From Nesterenkonia sp. Act20 (GTDB lineage: Bacteria > Actinomycetota > Actinomycetes > Actinomycetales > Micrococcaceae): DNA of 64,000 bases. The position numbers were made by a program, and so were the translations under genes. This document shows, one piece after another, positions 53,829-64,000 of this stretch (the stretch's first letter is position 1; each line of letters opens with the position of its first letter). The stretch is taken from NCBI RefSeq assembly GCF_019173455.1, contig NZ_JADPQH010000001.1:558001-622000 (forward strand), given 5' to 3'. The notes beneath the pieces were generated by a model. That model saw only the letters and a list, made by a program, of their open reading frames with translations. It had not been told where the DNA came from and ran no database searches.

Positions 53829-55802
53829 TCAGGAGGCCGAGCTGGTCGTCTCGGCCTCCGCCTTCAGGTGGTCAAGGATCTTCTGCGCGGTGCCCCGTCC
53901 CAGACCTGGCACCTCGGAGATCTCCTCCACGGAGGCCTTCTTCAGGTTCGCCACCGAGCCGAAGTGCGCCACGATGGCCGCCCGGCGGCTCGGCCCGAGA
54001 CCCGGCACGTCGTCGAGCGCGGAGGCGGTCATCTGCTTGGACCGTTTGGAGCGGTGGTAGGCGATCGCGAATCGGTGCGCCTCGTCTCGGATGCGCTGCA
54101 GCATGTACAGCGCCTCCGATGAGCGTGGGAGCACCAGCGGGAAGTCATCGCCGGGAAGCCAGACCTCTTCAAGCCGCTTGGCGAGCCCGACCACAGGGAG
54201 ATCTGTGATGCCGAGATCGTCCAGGGCCTGCTTGGCCACGTTCACCTGCGGCTGTCCCCCGTCGACGACGACGAGGCTCGGCGGGTACGCGAAGCGCTCC
54301 GCCTCCCGCTCCACCACCGTGGAGTCCCGCACCTCTTCCTCGTCCCCTTCGGTGGGTTCGGTCACGGCAGTGGTGGCCTGTTCCTGGTCCCTCAGATGCC
54401 GCGCGAAGCGGCGAGAGATCACGTCATACATCGCCGAGGTGTCGTCGCGCGCTGCATCCCCCTTCACGGAGAACCTTCGGTAGTCGCGCTTCTTCGCCAG
54501 GCCGTCCTCGAGCACCACCATCGAGGCCACCACGTTGGTGCCTGAGGTGTGCGAGATGTCGAAGCACTCGATGCGCAGCAGCGGCTCGACGGCGCCGAGC
54601 GCCTCCTGGAGATCGCGCAGCGCCGCAGACCGGGTGGTGATGTCCGAGCTGCGCCTGGCCTTATGCAGTCGCAGCGCCTGCTCCGCGTTCTCCTGCACCG
54701 TTCCCAGCAGGGCGGCCTTGTCCCCGCGCTGCGGCACGCGCAGACTGATCTGCGCCCGGCCCTCTCCCGAGTCGCTGCGCAGCTGACGCAGCCAGGCGGT
54801 CATCTCCTCGGCGTTGTCGGGCAGCGCCGGAACAAGCACCTCAGGCGGAATGCGTTCGGTGTCGGCCATCGAGCCATAGACCTGCATCAGCAGCTGCTCG
54901 ACCATTGCGCCGGCGTCGGTCTCTTCCACCTTCTCCACGACCCAGCCGCGCTGACCCCGGATGCGGCCCTGCCTCACATGGAAGACCTGGGCGGCGGCTT
55001 CGAGCTCATCCTCGGCGAAGGCGAAGATGTCGGCCTCGGTGTCCTCGGAGAGCACCACGGCGTTGCGCTCGAAGACGCGGCGGATGGCTTCGAGGTCATC
55101 GCGGTGTCGACCCGCGTCCTCAAAGCGGAGATCGGCCACGGCCGCCTTCATCTGATTCTCGATCCGCTTCACCTGCGGACCGGGGCGTCCGGCCATCACA
55201 TCGCAGAACTCTTCGGCGAGCTTGCGGTGGTCCTCTTCGCTGATCTCCCCCACGCAGGGTGCGGCACATTTTCCGATGTAGCCCAGCAGGCAAGGCCTGC
55301 CCGAGGCCTTGGCGCGCTTGAAGACCCCGGCGGAACAGCTGCGCACCGGGAAGACCCGCAGCATCGTGTCCACGGTCTCGCGGATCGCTTTCGCCGGATA
55401 GAAGGGGCCGAAGTACTTCACCCCGGGCTTCTTGTCCCCGCGCATGACCTGGACTCGGGGGTACTTCTCATTCATGGTCACGGCGAGGTAGGGGTAGGAC
55501 TTGTCATCCCGGTACATGATGTTGAACCGCGGAGTGTGCTGCTTGATCCAGGTGTATTCGAGCTGGATCGCCTCGAGCTCTGAGCCGACCACGGTCCACT
55601 CGACGCTGGCGGCGGCATGGACCATGGCGTAGGTCTTGGCTGGGAGCGTGCTCACCCGAGCGAAATAAGAGTTCAGCCGGGAGCGTAGGTTCTTGGCCTT
55701 GCCCACGTAGACCACACGCCCGTGAGGGTCGATGAATCGGTAGACCCCAGGGGTGGTGGGGATCTCGCCCGGCTTCGGCCGGTAGCTGCTGGGATCAGCC
55801 AT
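53829..55802 (-). CDS. uvrC: Excinuclease ABC subunit C
   Basis: This 657-residue protein starts at ATG 55802 (MADPSSYRPKPGEIPTTPGVYRF), although the frame is open further upstream. It has the GIY-YIG nuclease domain (PGVYRF ... VVYVGKAKNLRSRLNSYF), a Cys cluster CLLGYIGKCAAPCVGEIS, a UVR domain, and an RNase H-like second nuclease domain with ECFDISHTSGTNVVASMVV. The C terminus carries helix-hairpin-helix motifs (LDDVPGLGPSRRAAIVAHFGS). It makes both incisions in nucleotide excision repair with UvrAB. The start overlaps the plsC stop by 8 bases; uvrA is two genes upstream. Confidence 0.97.
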   Translation of the reverse strand: MADPSSYRPKPGEIPTTPGVYRFIDPHGRVVYVGKAKNLRSRLNSYFARVSTLPAKTYAMVHAAASVEWTVVGSELEAIQLEYTWIKQHTPRFNIMYRDDKSYPYLAVTMNEKYPRVQVMRGDKKPGVKYFGPFYPAKAIRETVDTMLRVFPVRSCSAGVFKRAKASGRPCLLGYIGKCAAPCVGEISEEDHRKLAEEFCDVMAGRPGPQVKRIENQMKAAVADLRFEDAGRHRDDLEAIRRVFERNAVVLSEDTEADIFAFAEDELEAAAQVFHVRQGRIRGQRGWVVEKVEETDAGAMVEQLLMQVYGSMADTERIPPEVLVPALPDNAEEMTAWLRQLRSDSGEGRAQISLRVPQRGDKAALLGTVQENAEQALRLHKARRSSDITTRSAALRDLQEALGAVEPLLRIECFDISHTSGTNVVASMVVLEDGLAKKRDYRRFSVKGDAARDDTSAMYDVISRRFARHLRDQEQATTAVTEPTEGDEEEVRDSTVVEREAERFAYPPSLVVVDGGQPQVNVAKQALDDLGITDLPVVGLAKRLEEVWLPGDDFPLVLPRSSEALYMLQRIRDEAHRFAIAYHRSKRSKQMTASALDDVPGLGPSRRAAIVAHFGSVANLKKASVEEISEVPGLGRGTAQKILDHLKAEAETTSSAS

Positions 55803-56505
55803 CGGCCTCTGCCGGTGGCGCGTTGTAGCTCGCCACGCGTTCCTGGCCGCTGAGCGCGGCGATCGACTCCATGATCTCTTCGGTAGCCTTGCGGCGGGCG
55901 GGCAGCGGGTGCTTCTTGCCCAGCTGTTCGAAGTGCAGCGCCTCCCCCACGTGCATCTCGAACTTTCGCGGCCGGACCATTCGAGAGTCCGGCTTCTGCA
56001 GCGCTTCGGTCCCGCGCAGTCCGACGGGAACCACGGGCAGCCCGGTGGCGACTGCGAGCCATCCGACACCGTTCTTGCCGCGGTAGAGCCGGCCGTCGCG
56101 ACTCCTGGTGCCTTCCGGGTAGATCCCGACGCCGTGACCTGACGAGGCGATGGCGCCCAGCGAGAAGAGCGCCTCCACCGAGGCCGACTGATGCTGGCGC
56201 TCCACGGGGACCGAACCGACCGACTCGAAGAACAGCTTCATCGCGCGGCCCTTCACCCCGGTCTGGTTGAAGTACTCCGCCTTGGCGAAGAAGCTGACCG
56301 TGCGCGGGAACAGCGCCTGGATCAGCACCGAGTCCAGGAAGGACAGGTGGTTGGAGGCGACGATGAACCCGCCTTCGGCCGGAGTGTGCTCGAGCCCGGT
56401 GATCACCGGTCGGCAGGACAGCTTCACCGCGATCTCGAAAGCTTTGCGGACCGCATCATTGGTGGCGACGCGCTCAGGCTCCTGCGCCTCGGGGGTGGTG
56501 CTCAC
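55795..56505 (-). CDS. plsC: 1-acyl-sn-glycerol-3-phosphate acyltransferase family protein
   Basis: This 236-residue protein carries PlsC motifs: NHLSFLDSVLIQALFP (HX4D), GSVPVER, GIYPEGTRSRDGRLYRGKNGVGWLA (EGTRS) and VPVGLRGTE. It transfers an acyl chain to lysophosphatidic acid or a related lipid at the membrane face. It starts at GTG 56505, 78 bases after the uvrA stop, and runs into uvrC by 8 bases. Confidence 0.93.
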   Translation of the reverse strand: MSTTPEAQEPERVATNDAVRKAFEIAVKLSCRPVITGLEHTPAEGGFIVASNHLSFLDSVLIQALFPRTVSFFAKAEYFNQTGVKGRAMKLFFESVGSVPVERQHQSASVEALFSLGAIASSGHGVGIYPEGTRSRDGRLYRGKNGVGWLAVATGLPVVPVGLRGTEALQKPDSRMVRPRKFEMHVGEALHFEQLGKKHPLPARRKATEEIMESIAALSGQERVASYNAPPAEADG

Positions 56506-56583
56506 CTGGTGCCTCCGCTTACTCGCTGATCAGCGACGTCGTCCTGCTCTGTGCCGTGGGTGCCGGTCTGTGAACTGGCCCAC

Positions 56584-59580
<2,997 letters not shown>

Positions 59581-59607
59581 GTGCTTCAGTGTAGAACCCC
59601 GGAGGGG

Positions 59608-59625
59608 TTCGAACAAATGTTCGAA
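59608..59625. promoter_or_regulatory. LexA (SOS) box upstream of uvrA
   Basis: TTCGAACAAATGTTCGAA matches the actinobacterial/Bacillus-type LexA consensus CGAACRNRYGTTCG with perfect 7-bp arms. It lies 28 bases before the uvrA start, on the side of the divergent HAD gene. Confidence 0.9.
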
Positions 59626-59651
59626 GCGAGAGTGCGGCAGATCACCCATTC

Positions 59652-59696
59652 CGTTGAGGTGAGGTCCCCACGCCGTCGAGTGGTGGTCCCCCACCC
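59652..59696 (+). repeat. Two tandem accessory modules before inverted repeat copy 4
   Basis: CGTTGAGGTGAGGTCCCCAC (unit at 59652-59673) and CGTCGAGTGGTGGTCCCCCA (unit at 59674-59696) are imperfect 22-23 bp repeats. They share CGYYGAG with the hairpin arm that follows and resemble the unit at 29079-29102. Confidence 0.6.
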
Positions 59697-59770
59697 CGTC
59701 GAGAGGCGGATTCTACGAGCATCTCAAGCGGTTCTTGGACCCAACTGCTCGGAGATTCCGCCGCTCAGCG
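59697..59770. repeat. 74-bp inverted repeat element, copy 4
   Basis: The arms (59697-59721, beginning CGTCGAGAGGCGGATTCT, and 59746-59770) match at about 20 of 25 positions and enclose 24 bases. The length equals that of copies 1 and 3. It lies between the uvrA LexA box and the HAD gene start. Confidence 0.8.
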
Positions 59771-59806
59771 CAGGAGGGGCGCCGGAGGGCGTGCCAGAAT
59801 GGCGCG

Positions 59807-60646
59807 GTGACCTTCGACTCATCCTCTGCCACCCCCCTCCCCACCGATCTCTCGGCCGGTGCGGCCGACCCCTTCGGCACCCGTGCGGTGCTCTTCGACC
59901 TCGACGGCACGCTGGTGGACCCGGCGGGCGCCATCACCAGCGGCATCAGTCACGCGCTGGGGGTGCACGGCATCGAGGTTCCAGACCAGGAGCGACTGGA
60001 CTCGTTCGTCGGCCCGCCGTTGGCCGCCTCACTGGCGAGCCTGCCCGGAGTCACCGATGCGCTGATCCCGTCCATCGTGGAGGAATACCGACAGCAGTAT
60101 CTTGCCGAAGGCATGCAGGCCAGCAGGGTCTACCCGGGCATCGAAGAGCTGCTGAGCACGCTCAATGCGGCAGGCGTGACCTGCGCGGTGGCCACCTCGA
60201 AGCCCACCGGTCTGGCCGAGCGGCTGCTGAGCATCATGGGCATCCGTGACCACTTCGCCGCGGTGCACGGCTCCCCGGAGGATGAGTCGATCCCGCACGC
60301 GGGCAAGGGCCCCATCGTCGGCGCCGCGCTGACAGCGATCGGCCTGAGCTCCTCCACCACCCATGACCCTGCGTCCAGCCGTGAAGCCCGAGTCGTCATG
60401 GTGGGTGACCGGATCTTCGATGTGGAGGGCGCCGCGGACCATGGCCTGCAGTGCATCGGAGTGACCTGGGGGTATGCACCCGAAGGGGAGCTGCAGCAGG
60501 CCGGGGCGGGCCCCATCGTGGACACGGCGGACCAGCTCCGGCGGGCCCTCGTCGAAGCGGGAATCATGCCACCCAGTGATCCGCCTGACTCCGGCGCGGA
60601 GCAGGCCGAGCCCGTGGCCGCACCAGCGCGCCAGGTCCTAGACTGA
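59807..60646 (+). CDS. HAD hydrolase, phosphoglycolate-phosphatase-like
   Basis: This 279-residue protein probably starts at GTG 59807; GGAGGG is about 20 bases upstream, so the start is not certain. Motif I is VLFDLDGTLVDPAG, motif II is ATSKPTGLAER, and motif IV is VMVGDRIFDVEGAADHGLQCIGVTWGYAPEGEL. The pattern matches Gph-type or 5'-nucleotidase-like HAD phosphatases. A 25-residue Pro/Ala tail ends the protein. It is followed 5 bases later by the metallo-beta-lactamase gene. Confidence 0.87.
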   Translation: MTFDSSSATPLPTDLSAGAADPFGTRAVLFDLDGTLVDPAGAITSGISHALGVHGIEVPDQERLDSFVGPPLAASLASLPGVTDALIPSIVEEYRQQYLAEGMQASRVYPGIEELLSTLNAAGVTCAVATSKPTGLAERLLSIMGIRDHFAAVHGSPEDESIPHAGKGPIVGAALTAIGLSSSTTHDPASSREARVVMVGDRIFDVEGAADHGLQCIGVTWGYAPEGELQQAGAGPIVDTADQLRRALVEAGIMPPSDPPDSGAEQAEPVAAPARQVLD

Positions 60647-60651
60647 GCCCC

Positions 60652-61350
60652 ATGGCCTCTGACAGCACCCTGCTCTATGATCTGCCCGCAATCACGCTTC
60701 GGCGCGTGTCCGTCTCCGAGATGGACAACAACGTCTATCTGCTGACCGCGAAGAAGACCGGGGTCCAGGTGCTGATCGATGCCGCCGACGACGCCGGGGC
60801 GATCCGGGAGCTGCTGGCCTCCGCCACGCCTGACACCCCCTGCCCGCTGGAGCTCACTGCGGTGCTCACCAGCCATTCGCACTGGGACCATATCCGGGCG
60901 CTCCCCGAACTGCTCGGCACCCGCACGGCGGACACCGCCGCAGGCACGCACCCTCGGATCGAGGCTGCCGCCGGGGAAGCGGATGCTCCGGCCATCGAGG
61001 CGGAGAAGGGCGTCACCATCGACCGCCGAGTCCAGCACGGCGATCAGCTGACCTACGACGGCATCGCCCTGGACGTGATCCACCTGCGCGGGCACACGCC
61101 CGGCTCCGTGGCCTTCGTCTACCCGGTGGAGGACGGCCCCACTCACATCTTCACCGGGGACTCGCTGTTCCCCGGCGGAGTCGGCAAGACGTGGGCGCAG
61201 GAAGACTTCAGCACGCTGCTCGACGACGTCGAAGCGCGGATCTTCGATCTCTACGAGGACGACACGATCATCCACCCCGGTCACGGCGCACCCACGACGT
61301 TGGGCGCCGAACGCGCCCAGCTCCCCGCATGGCGGGAACGCGGCTGGTGA
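60652..61350 (+). CDS. Metallo-beta-lactamase fold hydrolase (glyoxalase II-like)
   Basis: This 232-residue protein has the metal motif HSHWDH at residues 75-80, further ligands in LRGHTPGSVAFVYP and FTGDSLFPGGVGKTW, and the final His in IIHPGHGAPTTLG. DNNVYLLTAKKTGVQVLIDA at the N terminus also fits the glyoxalase II/thioesterase group. It should hydrolyse a thioester or similar bond with two metal ions. Its TGA overlaps the helicase GTG by 4 bases, and it follows the HAD gene closely, so the three genes form an operon. Confidence 0.9.
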   Translation: MASDSTLLYDLPAITLRRVSVSEMDNNVYLLTAKKTGVQVLIDAADDAGAIRELLASATPDTPCPLELTAVLTSHSHWDHIRALPELLGTRTADTAAGTHPRIEAAAGEADAPAIEAEKGVTIDRRVQHGDQLTYDGIALDVIHLRGHTPGSVAFVYPVEDGPTHIFTGDSLFPGGVGKTWAQEDFSTLLDDVEARIFDLYEDDTIIHPGHGAPTTLGAERAQLPAWRERGW

Positions 61351-64000
61351 ACGCCGCGACCGCCTCCAAGCGTCTGCACAAACTGGAATCTCCCGCCGGA
61401 TCAGCGGGGTCTCCCGGACCCGAGGAGCTCTTCGCCGCCTTCGAATCCTGGACCCAGACGCAGGGACTGACGCTCTACCCCGCGCAGCAGGACGCGATCC
61501 TGGAGCTCGCCGACGGGCAGCACGTCATCATGTCCACGCCCACCGGCTCGGGGAAGTCCCTGGTGGCCACGGCCGCGCACTTCTTCGCGCTGTCTCGCGG
61601 GGAACGCAGCGTCTACACCGCGCCCATCAAGGCCCTGGTCTCCGAGAAGTTCTTCTCCCTGGTGGAGATCTTCGGGGCCGAGAACGTCGGCATGGTCACC
61701 GGTGACTCCTCGGTCAATGCGTCGGCGCCGGTCATCTGCTGCACCGCGGAGATCCTCGCCAACGAGGCCCTGCGCGACGGCCGAGACGCCGACGTCGGGC
61801 CCGTCATCATGGATGAGTTCCACTTCTACGCCGACCCGCAGCGCGGCTGGGCGTGGCAGGTGCCCCTTTTGGAGCTCACCGGCCGGGCGGAACCGGGCAG
61901 CCCGGGTCGCGGAGCCGCCGGCAGCCGTGCGCAGTTCCTGCTCATGTCCGCCACCCTGGGCGACACGACCCGTTTCGAGACCCGACTCAGCGAGGGCACC
62001 GGGCGCGACGTCGTCACCGTGAGCAGCGCCGAACGTCCCGTGCCGCTGAGCTTCGAATACTCCACCACTCCCCTGCAGACCAAGCTCGAGGAGCTCGTCA
62101 CCACGCACCAGGCTCCGGTCTATGTGGTGCACTTCTCCCAGAGGGAGGCGGCCGAGCGCGCCGTCGGCCTGGCCTCGCTCAATGTGGTCTCCAAGGAGGA
62201 GCGTGAGCTGATCCGGGTGAAGCTGGAGACCTTCCGCTTCGCCAAGGGCTTCGGCAAGACGCTGAACCGGCTGCTCAGGGCAGGCATCGGCGTGCACCAC
62301 GCCGGGATGCTGCCGAAGTATCGCCGGCTGGTGGAGCAGCTCTCCCAGCAGGGTCTGCTCAAGGTCATCTGCGGCACCGACACTCTCGGCGTCGGGATCA
62401 ACGTGCCCATCCGCACTGTGCTGCTGACTGCGCTGAGCAAATACGACGGCACACGCACCCGGCAGCTCAACGCCCGTGAGTTCCACCAGATCGCCGGCCG
62501 TGCCGGACGCGCCGGCTATGACACCGCCGGGACTGTGGTGGTCCAGGCCCCGGAGCACGTGATCGAGAATGAGCAGGCCATCGCCAAGGCTCGGTCCAAG
62601 CACGGCGACGATGAGAAGAAGGTCTCCCAGGCGATCCGCTCCGCCGGCAAGAAGAAGCCCCGCGAGGGATTCGTCTCCTGGAGCGAGAAGACCTTCGAGC
62701 GGATCATCACGGCGACGCCGGAGCCGATGGTCTCGCGCATGCAGGTCAGCTATTCGATGGTGCTGCATCTGCTGGAGCGTCCCGAAGATCCGATCCGTGC
62801 CATGCGACGGATGATCCTGGCCGCCGATGAGACCCCGGTCCGCAAGGCGCAGCTCCAGCGGCAGGCGCTGCAGATCCTGCGCGAGCTGCTCACGGCGGGG
62901 GTGCTCGAGCGCCTGGAGCGCCCCGACGAGGACGGACGCACGGTCGACCTGACCCTGGACCTGCAGGACAACTTCGCGCTGAACCAGCCGCTGGCGCCCT
63001 TCGCGATGGCGGCCGTGGAGCTGCTCGACGCCGAGTCGGAGTCCTATGCGCTGGACGTGATCAGCGTGATCGAGTCCATCCTGGAGACCCCCCACCAGAT
63101 CACCGGCGCGCAGATGAAGCAGCTGAAGTCGGAGAAGATCGGCGAGCTCAAGGCCGAAGGGGTGGACTATGTGGAGCGCATGCGCATCCTCGATGAGCTC
63201 ACTCCCCCGCAGCCGCTGGCGGAGCTGCTGACCCAGCAGTTCGAGGTCTACCGGGGCAGCGCCCCGTGGGTCTCGGATTATGCGCTGCAGCCCAAATCAG
63301 TGGTGCGGGACATGCTCGAGCGAGCCTTCGGGTTCACCGATATGGTCAACCACTACCAGATCGCGCGCTCGGAAGGTGTGCTGCTGCGCTACCTCAGCGA
63401 CGCCTACAAGGCGCTGAAGCAGACCGTGCCGGAGAACCGGCTCACCGAGGAGCTTCAGGACCTCTTGGAGTGGCTCGGTGAGGTCGTCCGGCAGACCGAC
63501 AGCTCGCTGCTCGAGGAGTGGGAGCGTCTTCAGGCGGGAGACGATCCTGAGAAGCTGGCAGAGCTCGCCGCCATGGAGTCCGACATCTCCGCGCTGGACC
63601 ATCCAGACCGGGTGACCTCCAACCCGCGCGCCTTCAAGGTGATGGTCCGCAACGCGATGTTCCTGCGCGCGGAGCTCTTCGCCCAGGAGAAGGAGGCGAA
63701 GCTCGCCGAGCTCGACGCCGAGCACGGGTGGGACGCTGATCGCTGGGGCCAGGCGCTCGATGCGTACTTCGACGTCTACGAGGACCTCTACACCGACGCC
63801 CAGTCCCGCGGACCGTCACTGGTCCGCATCGACGTCTCACCGAAGGACACCCCCGATCCCGAGCGCCGGTGGTGGCGTGCCGTGCAGGTCCTGGATGACC
63901 CCGACTCCCACCACGACTGGGGAATCCACGCCTGGATCGACCTCACCGCCTCGGATGAGACCGGCACCCCGGTGGTCATCATGGACCGAGTGGGCGAACT
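61347..64000 (+). CDS. DEAD/DEAH-box helicase with DUF3516 (3' end outside window)
   Basis: The frame runs from GTG 61347 for at least 884 residues and is cut by the right window edge. It has a Q-like LYPAQQDAILEL, Walker A STPTGSGKS, TAPIKALV, Walker B VIMDEFHFY (DEFH), motif III MSATL, and motif VI HQIAGRAGRAGYDT with GTDTLGVGINVP. These are Ski2-like superfamily 2 features. The region after residue 430 corresponds to DUF3516, usual in this actinobacterial helicase. It probably remodels RNA or RNP, but the substrate is not known. It is coupled to the metallo-beta-lactamase gene by a GTGA overlap. Confidence 0.9.
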   Translation, partial: MNAATASKRLHKLESPAGSAGSPGPEELFAAFESWTQTQGLTLYPAQQDAILELADGQHVIMSTPTGSGKSLVATAAHFFALSRGERSVYTAPIKALVSEKFFSLVEIFGAENVGMVTGDSSVNASAPVICCTAEILANEALRDGRDADVGPVIMDEFHFYADPQRGWAWQVPLLELTGRAEPGSPGRGAAGSRAQFLLMSATLGDTTRFETRLSEGTGRDVVTVSSAERPVPLSFEYSTTPLQTKLEELVTTHQAPVYVVHFSQREAAERAVGLASLNVVSKEERELIRVKLETFRFAKGFGKTLNRLLRAGIGVHHAGMLPKYRRLVEQLSQQGLLKVICGTDTLGVGINVPIRTVLLTALSKYDGTRTRQLNAREFHQIAGRAGRAGYDTAGTVVVQAPEHVIENEQAIAKARSKHGDDEKKVSQAIRSAGKKKPREGFVSWSEKTFERIITATPEPMVSRMQVSYSMVLHLLERPEDPIRAMRRMILAADETPVRKAQLQRQALQILRELLTAGVLERLERPDEDGRTVDLTLDLQDNFALNQPLAPFAMAAVELLDAESESYALDVISVIESILETPHQITGAQMKQLKSEKIGELKAEGVDYVERMRILDELTPPQPLAELLTQQFEVYRGSAPWVSDYALQPKSVVRDMLERAFGFTDMVNHYQIARSEGVLLRYLSDAYKALKQTVPENRLTEELQDLLEWLGEVVRQTDSSLLEEWERLQAGDDPEKLAELAAMESDISALDHPDRVTSNPRAFKVMVRNAMFLRAELFAQEKEAKLAELDAEHGWDADRWGQALDAYFDVYEDLYTDAQSRGPSLVRIDVSPKDTPDPERRWWRAVQVLDDPDSHHDWGIHAWIDLTASDETGTPVVIMDRVGE

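Overview
This 64 kb window is a high-GC actinobacterial chromosome segment, most likely Micrococcales and probably Micrococcaceae (Micrococcus, Nesterenkonia or Arthrobacter relatives). Evidence for this is the pupylation genes (pup, pafA, dop, arc), mycothiol ligase mshC, the fused PafB-PafC regulator, OpcA, WhiA, and an actinobacterial-type LexA box at uvrA. Coding density is high. No transposase, integrase, phage gene, rRNA or CRISPR array is visible.

Layout. 1-6.5 kb: the 5' part of holA, then a lipid cluster (MaoC hydratase, two-domain FabG, thiolase) divergent from an acyl-CoA dehydrogenase/oxidase across a palindrome-bearing promoter region. 6.5-9.2 kb: pepN. 9.3-22.1 kb: a long minus-strand run HAD - M50 protease - trmI - arc - dop - pup - pafA - lipid-anchored FKBP - FKBP - pafBC - tatA - tatC. 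22-28.8 kb: PAC2 protein, mshC, uppP, small conserved genes, an acyl-CoA dehydrogenase-fold flavoprotein and an M20 peptidase. 29-34.6 kb: a more accessory-looking stretch with an unknown lipoprotein surrounded by inverted repeats, tRNA-Leu(GAG), a lipoate ligase with its accessory domain at the N terminus, the yczE/yczR pair, and zinc-independent L31. 34.6-46 kb: TSUP permease, ABC ATPase, serB, then the pentose-phosphate run tkt-tal-pgi-zwf-opcA-pgl. 46-56.5 kb, minus strand: gapA-pgk-tpiA-secG and the uvrC-rapZ-yvcK-whiA block with sodA and plsC. 56.5-64 kb: uvrA, then divergent HAD phosphatase, metallo-beta-lactamase protein and a DUF3516 helicase cut by the window edge.

Two signals stand out. 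First, the pupylation locus has no 20S proteasome genes: pup is followed 6 bases later by pafA, where prcB-prcA would be expected. The ARC ATPase C terminus lacks the proteasome-docking GQYL-type tail, Pup already ends in GGE, and Dop has an enlarged loop. Together these suggest a pupylation/unfoldase system that works without the proteasome. Second, there is a family of 73-74 bp imperfect inverted repeats in four copies. Three surround the lipoprotein gene at 29.3-30.0 kb and one lies between uvrA and its divergent neighbour. Two copies are preceded by an extra 22-24 bp module. A second, unrelated hairpin family has two copies immediately downstream of genes. Neither family is explained by a visible mobile element.

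Starts were chosen from ribosome binding sites and family knowledge. Functions are assigned from motifs read by eye; no database search was possible.
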